Shown here: positions 1-6,098 of the stretch, piece after piece
Layout: the number at the start of each line of letters is the position of its first letter
How positions within the stretch are numbered: the first letter of the stretch is position 1
NCBI GenBank assembly: GCA_024642025.1
Contig: JAHEBY010000033.1
Coordinates: 1-12,495 of the forward strand
Length of the DNA: 12,495 nucleotides
Source: Comamonadaceae bacterium
GTDB taxonomy: Bacteria; Pseudomonadota; Gammaproteobacteria; Burkholderiales; Burkholderiaceae_C
Reading direction: 5' to 3'
Made by a program: the position numbers and the translations under genes
The notes under the pieces: model-generated
Told to the model about the DNA's origin: nothing
The model's input: the letters and a program-made list of their open reading frames with translations, nothing else
Databases searched by the model: none

Positions 1-227
1 TTGGAGACAATGATGTCCCACAGCACACGGCGCGTCAGCACCAATGCCGGCACGATGTGAATGTGGGCTGAGGCCGGCAAAAAGGCGTGCAACAAACGCG
101 GCAACGCCAGTGCAATCAATGCGGCAGAAAGTAGATGAACGGGTTCAATCGAGCGCTGCAGCAGCAGCCACGTACAGGCCAACATGCCTGCCAGCCAGGG
201 GTGAGGCAGCCAGCTATTACTTTTCAT
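1..227 (-). CDS. mrpE: Mrp/Pha Na+/H+ antiporter subunit E (5' part, cut by window edge)
   Basis: About 75 N-terminal residues of MrpE (MnhE/PhaE) are visible; the gene continues beyond position 1. The protein starts MKSNSWLPHPWLAGMLACTW, followed by a second hydrophobic stretch (about residues 31-50). The visible part ends with LTRRVLWDIIVS (about residues 64-75), which resembles the conserved membrane-proximal motif of MnhE proteins. MrpE is a small integral membrane subunit of the multisubunit cation/proton antiporter. The ATG at 225-227 is supported by AAGGAG nine bases upstream. The start overlaps the end of mrpD by 11 bp, so translation is probably coupled. mrpF and mrpG would be expected just outside the window. 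Identification rests on the operon context as well as the sequence. Confidence 0.85.
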   Translation of the reverse strand, partial: MKSNSWLPHPWLAGMLACTWLLLQRSIEPVHLLSAALIALALPRLLHAFLPASAHIHIVPALVLTRRVLWDIIVS

Positions 228-1878
228 GGTTCGATGCTCCTTCATTCGCTCTGTGCGTGGGCAGCATGATCTCGCCTGCACCACCTTGATATGGGCGGGT
301 TGTGTTGGCCGAGTGGCCACCGACCGGGCCAAGGACTGCGCCGGCGTAGGCTGCGCGGTCGGCCAGTTGAGCCGCCGCCGCGTCGGTGTAGCGTTTCACG
401 GGTGAAGCTGCGACGGCAAGTACCAGGCTCAAGCCGAGCAGGCCCAGGGTGGCCGACATGAGCTGCCAGCTGCTGCCTGACCGCACCGTGTGGCGGTCTA
501 TCGGTAGAACCTGCCAGAACAGAATGGCACCGGCGCGCGCCAGACCCACCAGTGTCAGGAAACCTGCTGTCAGCACTACCGTCCAAACCCATGCATGTGC
601 TGGCGTCGCTGCAGAGCTTTCGAGCACCATCAGCTTGCCGAGGAAGCCCGGCAGTGGTGGCAGCCCGGCGACCGAGGCCGCGCCAAGCAGGGTCATCAGG
701 CCCAGCAATACCGGCTGGGCCACGGGTTCTGCGGGCTGGAGATGATCGCCGGTTTCTCCACGCTGCGAGGCCACCAGTTCCACCAGCAAAAACAGTGCCG
801 CCACCACCAGCGTGCTATGGATCATGTAGTAAAGCGATGCAGAAAGCGTAGGCACGGTGTACAGCCCCACGCCAGCGAGAATGGTGCCGACAGACGCCAC
901 GGTGAGGTAGGCCACCAATCGCGCCAGGCCGTGGGCCGCGAGGGCGCCCAGCACGCCCAGTGCGATCGTGATCAGCCCAACTGGCAATATCCACCCCTGT
1001 GCGGCGAGAGCCGCATGGCCCGCGCCATCGCCCAGAATCACCGCATGCACACGGATGATGCTGTACACACCCACTTTGGTCATCACGGCAAATAGCGCTG
1101 CAATGGGCGCGCTGGCCGCCGCGTAAGTATTCGGCAGCCACAGATAGAGGGGAACGATGGCCGCCTTCAGGCCGAAGACCACCAGCAATATCATTCCACC
1201 CGCCTTGAACAGGGCGGCTTGCCCGGCGTCCAGCTTAGCCACCCGAAGCGCCAGGTCCGCCATGTTGAGAGTGCCCGCCGTGCCGTAGATGATTGCCAGC
1301 CCTATGAGGAACAAGGCCGAGGCCACCAGATTCAGCACCACATAGTGCACGCCTGCCTTATAGCGCTCCCTGCCTTGTCCGTGGATGAGCAGTGCGTAGG
1401 ACGCGATCAGCAAGACTTCAAAGAACACAAACAGGTTGAACAAGTCTCCGGTCACAAAGGCACCTGAAAGGCCCATGAGCTGGAAGTGGAAAAGCGGATG
1501 AAAGTAGCGGCCATGCACGTCCCACCCGCCACTGGCATACCAGAGCACCGGCACAGCGATGGTCCAGGTCAGCGCCAGCATCATGGCGCTGAGGCGGTCT
1601 ACCACCAGCACAATGCCGAATGGAGCATTCCATCCGCCCAGCGGGTAGACGGTCAGTGCTCCGGTGGCCGCCTGTGCTAGCAAGGTCCACGCCATCACCG
1701 CGCCCAACATAACCGATGCCATGCTCATCAAGCGGACCCACTTCAAGCGCTCGCCACCGTGCCCTGTGCGTCCACCTTCATCGCCGATTCGCAGCAGCAC
1801 AATGGCGGTGAACAGCGCCAGCACCACCGGCAACACCGGCAGATGCGATGGGAGTAGGGCGGTCAAGCTATCCATCAT
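217..1878 (-). CDS. mrpD: Mrp/Pha Na+/H+ antiporter subunit D
   Basis: A 553-residue polytopic membrane protein of the proton-pumping NuoL/M/N-like family (MrpD/MnhD/PhaD). It is one of the two large ion-translocating subunits of the Mrp antiporter in the inner membrane. Seen in sequence: NLFVFFEVLLIASYALL with Glu154, matching the conserved transmembrane Glu of this family, and FGLKAAIVPLYLWLPNTYAA with Lys238. A further Lys268 lies in FAVMTKVGVYS. These charged residues in membrane helices are family hallmarks of the proton path. The C-terminal 50 or so residues are hydrophilic. The start ATG at 1876-1878 overlaps the mrpC stop as ATGA, and AAGGA lies about ten bases upstream. The next codon position also allows an ATG (1873-1875). 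Length is normal and no break is seen, unlike in mrpA. Confidence 0.95.
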   Translation of the reverse strand: MMDSLTALLPSHLPVLPVVLALFTAIVLLRIGDEGGRTGHGGERLKWVRLMSMASVMLGAVMAWTLLAQAATGALTVYPLGGWNAPFGIVLVVDRLSAMMLALTWTIAVPVLWYASGGWDVHGRYFHPLFHFQLMGLSGAFVTGDLFNLFVFFEVLLIASYALLIHGQGRERYKAGVHYVVLNLVASALFLIGLAIIYGTAGTLNMADLALRVAKLDAGQAALFKAGGMILLVVFGLKAAIVPLYLWLPNTYAAASAPIAALFAVMTKVGVYSIIRVHAVILGDGAGHAALAAQGWILPVGLITIALGVLGALAAHGLARLVAYLTVASVGTILAGVGLYTVPTLSASLYYMIHSTLVVAALFLLVELVASQRGETGDHLQPAEPVAQPVLLGLMTLLGAASVAGLPPLPGFLGKLMVLESSAATPAHAWVWTVVLTAGFLTLVGLARAGAILFWQVLPIDRHTVRSGSSWQLMSATLGLLGLSLVLAVAASPVKRYTDAAAAQLADRAAYAGAVLGPVGGHSANTTRPYQGGAGEIMLPTHRANEGASNHEK

Positions 1879-2258
1879 GCCGTGCCGTCCTTGGGGGCTT
1901 CCCCAGAGTCAGCCCTATGGGGCGGATGGCCGGGTTCGTGACCGTCAACATGGTCCGTGCCACTTTCATGGCGGCTGCGCAGTGCCAGTTCCACGACAAA
2001 GCCTGTTGTGGCGAACCCGATGACGATGGCTGTCAAGACCAGTGCTTGCGGCAGCGGATCTGCCACACGCGCGTTGGCCGCAAGAATGGGCGCGGCGTCC
2101 AGCCACAGGCGCCCCATCGCAAAGATGAACACGTTAACGGCGTAGCCCAGCAGGCTCAGCCCGATGACCACCGGCCAAGTACGCCCCCGCAGCACCAGGT
2201 AAATGCCCGCTGCAGTGACCATACCAATGCCGCTGGCAACGAGGAATTCAAGGCTCAT
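1875..2258 (-). CDS. mrpC: Mrp/Pha Na+/H+ antiporter subunit C
   Basis: A 127-residue NuoK-like subunit C of the Mrp antiporter with three predicted membrane helices (about residues 4-23, 29-48 and 70-93). The signature DPLPQALVLTAIVIGFA at residues 67-83 is typical of MrpC/MnhC. The C-terminal tail (about residue 95 on) is hydrophilic and rich in His, Asp and Gly. An upstream in-frame ATG would add 14 residues. I prefer the start at 2258 (MSLEFLVASG) because family members begin there and GGAG sits six bases before it. That start overlaps the end of mrpA by 11 bp; the stop overlaps mrpD by 4 bp. Both junctions point to translational coupling within one transcript. Confidence 0.93.
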   Translation of the reverse strand: MSLEFLVASGIGMVTAAGIYLVLRGRTWPVVIGLSLLGYAVNVFIFAMGRLWLDAAPILAANARVADPLPQALVLTAIVIGFATTGFVVELALRSRHESGTDHVDGHEPGHPPHRADSGEAPKDGTA

Positions 2259-4170
2259 GGCGTTCTCCGGGTTCCTGACCTGGCGCCTGATTTGCATCAC
2301 GTTCAGGCGCGTGGGCCGCTGAGGTGCCGCGCGTCACATTGCTCAGGGTGGCAATGGTCAACAGGGTTGAGCCAACCACGGTGACGTAAACACCCAAATC
2401 AAAAAGGGCAGCGGTAGCCAACGGCAGCTCGCCAAGAATGGGTACAAATGGGTGCCCATGGGCGCTGGTGAGGAAAGGTTGCCCAAATACAAAGGCGCCC
2501 ACGCCCGTCAAGCCGGCTATGCCCAGCCCATAAGCAATCCATCGAATGAAGCGGCGCCCGCTCTCCACGCGCAACAGGAATCCGGCCTGGTTTTGCCCCA
2601 GCGCCATGTACTGCAATACCAGCGCCACGGCGGTGATCAGGCCGGCAATGAAACCACCACCCGGCATGTTGTGGCCGCGCATGAAGATGTAAAGCGTGAC
2701 CACCAGTGCCAATGGCAGCACCACGCGCGCAGCAACCCGCAGCATCAACGGCTGGACTGCAAAGGTCCAGCTTCGCCCGGCATCGTCTGCATTCGGGCGC
2801 TTGGTGCGCATGCCGTCCATCAGCGCGAAAACACCCACGGCGGCGATGCCCAGCACGGTGATCTCGCCCATCGTGTCGTAACCCCGGAAGTCCACCAGAA
2901 TCACATTGACCACGTTGGTGCCACCACCTGCGATGGCCGACTGGTTCAGAAAGTACCAGGCAATGGAATCGTGGTCCCGGGTAAGCATCACCCACGAGAG
3001 GCAGGCGATGCCCGCGCCGCCGCCGAGCGCTAAAAAGGCATCGCGCGCACGACGCCCAGTGGTTGACTCATGAGGTGTTTGCTTGGGCAGCAAGGCAAGC
3101 CCCATCAGCAGAATGACGGTTGAAACTGCTTCCACAGTCAATTGTGTCAGCGCCAGATCAGGCGCCGAAAAGCTCACGAAGCACAAGGCAGTGACCAGGC
3201 CCACTACGCCCGTGACCACCACGGACTCAAAACGCGAATGGTGACGTGCAACCAGCCACACACAGGCCAGCATCAGCATGCCCCATACCACCAGCGCCGG
3301 CAAGTTGGCAGGAAGCAGTGCGCGCGGGCCGGTTCCGGGCGCGTTGCCATCCAGAAGCATGGGCCCGAGTGCAACGGCGAGCGTGGCAAGCAGAGTCCAG
3401 GCGATGTAGCGCTGCAAGGAGCCCGTTTCCAGAAGCGAAGTGATGCGCCCGGCTGCGCCAAAGAGGCGGTCATTGCCAGTGGTAAACAGGTTTTGACCCG
3501 TGATCGCGCCAAACCAGCCTTCCGATTCAATCCCGTGCAGCCGACGGGCCCGCGCCAAGACCAGGTAGAACACCGCGCCTCCGGCCAGTGCAAGCGCACT
3601 CAGCGCGAGCGGCACATTAAAACCGTGCCAGATTGCCAGATGGAATTCCGGAGGCGCCTGGCCCAGCATGGCGGCACTGGCAACCAGCACCAGCGGCCCA
3701 AGCGTGATGCTGGGCAGGACACCCACCACCACGCAAATGACCGCGAGCAATATGACTGGGGTCTTCATACCCAGCGGTGGCTCGTGCGGATGTGCGTGCG
3801 GCAAATTACCGGGCGGGCCGTTGAAAAAGATGTCGTGAACGAGTCGAATCGAATAGGCCACGCTGCATAGTGCTGCAAGCGTTGCCGCAGCCGGCACCAA
3901 CCAACGCCAACCGCCGCTGTGTGCGAAAGCCACCGCCTCGGTCAAAAACATCTCCTTGGACAGAAATCCATTGAACAGCGGCACACCAGCCATCGCGGCC
4001 GCTGCGACCATCGCCAGTGTGGCGGTCCAGGGCATGAATCGCCAAAGACCACCGAGCTGGCGGAGGTCTCGGGTGCCCGTCTCATGGTCCACAATGCCAG
4101 CCGTCATGAACAGCGCCGCTTTGAAGCTGTCGTGATTGAGAATGTGAAAAATTGCCGCGACGGCTGCCAA
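2248..4170 (-). CDS. mrpA: MrpA C-terminal fragment with fused MrpB domain
   Basis: This is the rest of the mrpA frame after the internal TAA, 640 residues counted from a TTG at 4170 that has no ribosome binding site and is probably not a genuine start. It opens in mid-domain (FHILNHDSFKAALFM, His13, Lys17) and contains GVPLFNGFLSKEMFLTEAV (about 62-80). The MrpA-specific C-terminal region follows, with SAPDLALTQLTVEAVSTVIL (335-354, Glu347) and VNVILVDFRGYDTMGEI (421-437). The last part (about 480-605) is an MnhB domain with the signature MRGHNMPGGGFIAGLI (497-512). A and B are therefore fused, as is usual in proteobacterial Pha/Mrp operons. The sequence shows no further break. The stop overlaps the mrpC start by 11 bp. 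Confidence 0.8.
   Translation of the reverse strand: MAAVAAIFHILNHDSFKAALFMTAGIVDHETGTRDLRQLGGLWRFMPWTATLAMVAAAAMAGVPLFNGFLSKEMFLTEAVAFAHSGGWRWLVPAAATLAALCSVAYSIRLVHDIFFNGPPGNLPHAHPHEPPLGMKTPVILLAVICVVVGVLPSITLGPLVLVASAAMLGQAPPEFHLAIWHGFNVPLALSALALAGGAVFYLVLARARRLHGIESEGWFGAITGQNLFTTGNDRLFGAAGRITSLLETGSLQRYIAWTLLATLAVALGPMLLDGNAPGTGPRALLPANLPALVVWGMLMLACVWLVARHHSRFESVVVTGVVGLVTALCFVSFSAPDLALTQLTVEAVSTVILLMGLALLPKQTPHESTTGRRARDAFLALGGGAGIACLSWVMLTRDHDSIAWYFLNQSAIAGGGTNVVNVILVDFRGYDTMGEITVLGIAAVGVFALMDGMRTKRPNADDAGRSWTFAVQPLMLRVAARVVLPLALVVTLYIFMRGHNMPGGGFIAGLITAVALVLQYMALGQNQAGFLLRVESGRRFIRWIAYGLGIAGLTGVGAFVFGQPFLTSAHGHPFVPILGELPLATAALFDLGVYVTVVGSTLLTIATLSNVTRGTSAAHAPERDANQAPGQEPGERHEP
2265..2270 (-). 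promoter_or_regulatory. Ribosome binding site of mrpC
   Basis: On the minus strand CCGGAG lies six bases before the ATG at 2256-2258. This decides the mrpC start against the longer alternative at 2300. It lies inside the last codons of mrpA. Confidence 0.6.
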
Positions 4171-4173
4171 CGG

Positions 4174-4176
4174 TTA
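4174..4176 (-). other. mrpA: Internal in-frame TAA stop in mrpA
   Basis: On the minus strand the codons around it are GGT TTG GGT TAA CCG TTG GCA. The flanking residues are both conserved MrpA sequence. A single base change (for example GAA or AAA to TAA) would account for it. Confidence 0.9.
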
Positions 4177-5142
4177 ACCCAAACCGATCAGGGAAGTGAT
4201 TAGCCCGAGATGGCTGATGGTGGAGTAGGCCAGCAAGGCCTTTAGATCGTGTTTGAAGACGGCAACAAAGGCTGCAAACAGCATGGTCAACAGGCCAGCC
4301 CCAGCCACCAGCGCAAAGAAGAGGTCGGTGCCCCCGAGCACCGGCGTTAGCCGCGCCATTAAAAAGATGCCAGCCTTGACCATGGTGGCCGAGTGCAGGT
4401 AGGCCGATACCGGCGTTGGCGCCGCCATGGCCTGTGGCAGCCAGAAGTGAAACGGAAACTGCGCGCTCTTGGTAAAGCAGCCAATCAAAACCAGCACAAG
4501 CGCTGCCGGGTATCGTGCATCGGCCTGAATGGTCGCCGCGCGGCTGAACATTTGGCTGATCTCGTAGGTGCCGGCAATCTGTCCGAGCAGCACAAATCCG
4601 CCGAGCATCGCAAGGCCGCCGCCGCCGGTGATGGCCAGCGCCATGCGGGCGCCAGTGCGCGCATCGGCGCGGTGGTTCCAGTAACCCACCAGCAGAAACG
4701 AGGAAATGCTGGTCAGCTCCCAAAACACGATCAGCAGCAGCAGGTTGTCTGACAGCACAATGCCCAGCATGGCCGCCATGAACAACATGAGTGTGCTGAA
4801 AAACTTGCCAACCGGATCATCCTTGCCCAGATAGAAGTGTGCATACAGGATGATCAAAAGGCCAATGCCCGTGATCAACGTGGCAAACATCCACGAAAGG
4901 CCATCAAGCCGCAGGCTCACATGCAAGCCGATCTCGGGTACCCACGGCACGGTGGTTCCTATCACGCCACCGCCAAAAATGACGGGAGCCTGCCCAATCA
5001 GCAACGCCAGGCTGGTGCCGGCAACCAGCGCGGCGAGCCATGCAGTGCGCCCTCGGGGAGCTGCATGGCCAGCTGCGCCGGACCAGCCAGTAAGGAGTGT
5101 TCCCGCCAACAGCGGCAGGAGGACGATTGAAGTCAGAAGCAA
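4174..5142 (-). CDS. mrpA: MrpA N-terminal fragment (proton-antiporter domain, first part)
   Basis: This 322-residue piece carries the first half of the NuoL-like domain. It begins MLLTSIVLLPLLAG with a TTG start that has no clear Shine-Dalgarno sequence. Key family residues are in place: Glu142 in VFWELTSISSFLLVGYW, Lys225 in FTKSAQFPFHFWLPQA, Lys256 in HSATMVKAGIF, and the DLKALLAYSTISHLGLI helix (residues 299-315, with Lys301 and His311). The frame then meets TAA after LIGLG, so the later helices of the antiporter domain are lost. A polypeptide ending here would lack much of the ion path and the whole B-like region, and is unlikely to assemble a working antiporter. The 90-bp gap to the upstream YqhA-like gene holds no clear terminator, so read-through transcription is possible. 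Confidence 0.8.
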   Translation of the reverse strand: MLLTSIVLLPLLAGTLLTGWSGAAGHAAPRGRTAWLAALVAGTSLALLIGQAPVIFGGGVIGTTVPWVPEIGLHVSLRLDGLSWMFATLITGIGLLIILYAHFYLGKDDPVGKFFSTLMLFMAAMLGIVLSDNLLLLIVFWELTSISSFLLVGYWNHRADARTGARMALAITGGGGLAMLGGFVLLGQIAGTYEISQMFSRAATIQADARYPAALVLVLIGCFTKSAQFPFHFWLPQAMAAPTPVSAYLHSATMVKAGIFLMARLTPVLGGTDLFFALVAGAGLLTMLFAAFVAVFKHDLKALLAYSTISHLGLITSLIGLG

Positions 5143-5172
5143 AACAGGCGTCGCATGAATCAGGTTGACCTC

Positions 5173-5201
5173 ATTCTATGCATGCAAAATTTTGAACTGC
5201 A
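5173..5201 (-). promoter_or_regulatory. Weak candidate promoter of the mrp operon
   Basis: On the minus strand a TAGAAT hexamer (5173-5178, five of six to the -10 consensus) lies 17 bases after TGCAGT (5196-5201, a poor -35 match) and about 30 bases before the TTG start of mrpA. The surrounding stretch is AT-rich compared with its neighbours and contains AAAATTTT. This is only suggestive; no other promoter-like pair stands out in the 90-bp gap. Confidence 0.25.
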
Positions 5202-5232
5202 TTCAGCAGGTAACCCGGAAGTGGTATTTCGT

Positions 5233-5832
5233 TCAGTGATCTGAGTGGCTGTGAGCCATCAGTCTGTCAGTCAGGGCGATGGCCAGCGCGCTGAGCAAAA
5301 ATACAATATGGATAATGGTTTGCCACATCAGCACTTTTACGTCGTAGTTGGCGGCGTTGATGAACGTCTTCAGCAGGTGTATGGAGCTGATGCCGATGAT
5401 GGCCGTGGACAGCTTGACCTTTAAAACCGAAGCGTTAACGTGGCTCAACCATTCGGGTTGGTCGGGGTGGTCCTCAAGATTCATGCGGCTCACGAAGGTC
5501 TCATAGCCGCCCACAATGACCATGATCAGCAGATTGGAAATCATGACGACGTCAATCAGCGCCAGCACCACCAGCATGATGACGGTTTCGTTAAGTCCAG
5601 TCACCTGAAACTCGGCCTTGTAGCCAATGCTGGTCACCAGAGCCTGCAGCGCCGTTTGGTTGCCAAACGCCGCTTCGAGAAGATGGACCAATTCAACCCA
5701 GAAGTGAAAAACGTATACGGCCTGTGCGGCGATGAGCCCCAGGTACAGCGGCAACTGCAACCAGCGGCTGGCAAAAATGAAACTGGAGAGAGGGCGCATG
5801 CCATTTGTTTTGACGGGTTTGGTTTCGCTCAT
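5233..5832 (-). CDS. YqhA/UPF0114 (TIGR00645)-like inner-membrane protein
   Basis: A 199-residue protein that looks like the YqhA/UPF0114 family, whose function is unknown. Four hydrophobic segments are visible at about residues 25-50, 83-108, 141-160 and 168-188. The stretch LLIMVIVGGYETFVSRM (101-117) and IGISSIHLLKTF (146-157) resemble conserved family motifs; the first is followed by an acidic loop (NLEDHPDQPEW). The C-terminus is short and His-rich (MAHSHSDH). The start ATG at 5830-5832 has no clear Shine-Dalgarno. The gene points the same way as the mrp operon 90 bp downstream, so co-transcription is possible but not shown. Family assignment is from memory of the sequence pattern; no molecular function should be inferred. 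Confidence 0.8.
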   Translation of the reverse strand: MSETKPVKTNGMRPLSSFIFASRWLQLPLYLGLIAAQAVYVFHFWVELVHLLEAAFGNQTALQALVTSIGYKAEFQVTGLNETVIMLVVLALIDVVMISNLLIMVIVGGYETFVSRMNLEDHPDQPEWLSHVNASVLKVKLSTAIIGISSIHLLKTFINAANYDVKVLMWQTIIHIVFLLSALAIALTDRLMAHSHSDH

Positions 5833-5862
5833 AAGTGACGGAGTTTCGTTGATTGGCGGGGC

Positions 5863-6051
5863 TTAGTTACCTCGCAATGTATTTGGGCTGGATTGTAGGG
5901 TTGGCGCGTCGCGGCATGCAAAAGCGTTATCCTGTTGACCGGCGGGGAAATACGCCAGTCGTCCATTGAACAGTTCATGACTTGTGTCAGTACTTTGTAA
6001 GTGGGTTGCGAGATAGTGCAAAAAGTCGCGGGCAGCATTGGCGTGCGTCAT
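5863..6051 (-). CDS. Doubtful small ORF in the yqhA-like/acs gap
   Basis: A 62-residue open frame starting MTHANAARDFLHYLATHLQ. I do not recognise it. It has no Shine-Dalgarno sequence, no membrane segment and no signal peptide, and another overlapping minus-strand frame is also open through much of the interval. It could be a chance ORF in a promoter region or the remnant of a small gene. It is included because the N-terminal half reads like a soluble amphipathic helix and the gap is otherwise unexplained. Confidence 0.15.
   Translation of the reverse strand: MTHANAARDFLHYLATHLQSTDTSHELFNGRLAYFPAGQQDNAFACRDAPTLQSSPNTLRGN
5967..5989. promoter_or_regulatory. Paired inverted repeats upstream of acs
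   Basis: Two abutting inverted repeats: TGAAC-A-GTTCA (5967-5977, perfect) and TGAC-TTGT-GTCA (5978-5989, perfect arms). They lie about 110-130 bases upstream of the acs start, in the gap shared with the divergent YqhA-like gene. They could be operator sites for a regulator of either gene. No regulator is assigned, and no convincing sigma-70 promoter was found beside them. Confidence 0.3.
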
Positions 6052-6085
6052 AGGCTGGATCCGTCGCAATTGAAGACTAATGAAA

Positions 6086-6091
6086 AAGGAG
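6086..6091 (+). promoter_or_regulatory. acs: Ribosome binding site of acs
   Basis: AAGGAG stands seven bases before the GTG at 6099-6101. This strong, well-spaced site settles the GTG as the start although it is not ATG. Confidence 0.75.
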
Positions 6092-6098
6092 ACAGACA

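Larger units (their letters stand above)
2248..5142 (-). pseudogene. mrpA: mrpA (fused MrpA-MrpB antiporter subunit), interrupted by an in-frame stop
   Basis: The whole interval reads as one frame of 964 codons with a single internal TAA at 4174-4176. Without it the product would be a normal-sized fused MrpA-B (PhaAB) protein, the largest subunit of the Mrp Na+/H+ antiporter. Family homology runs straight across the stop: SHLGLITSLIGLG before it and PLAAVAAIFHILNHDSFKA after it are adjacent parts of the same NuoL-like proton-antiporter domain. The rest is uneroded, and mrpC, mrpD and the visible part of mrpE are intact. The mutation is therefore very recent, or a sequencing or assembly error. 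The 5' end is also odd: no ATG exists in frame, only TTG at 5142 (used here) or CTG/ATT further up. The two halves are listed separately. Confidence 0.8.

Noticed and set aside
3142..3870. Long open frame of 242 codons on the plus strand inside mrpA
   Set aside because: It is antisense to clear MrpA coding sequence, rich in Gln, Arg and His as shadow frames of GC-rich genes are, and matches no family I know.
4168..4170. TTG after the internal mrpA stop as a genuine restart for a separate gene
   Set aside because: There is no ribosome binding site and it lies in the middle of a conserved domain, so a planned split gene is unlikely.
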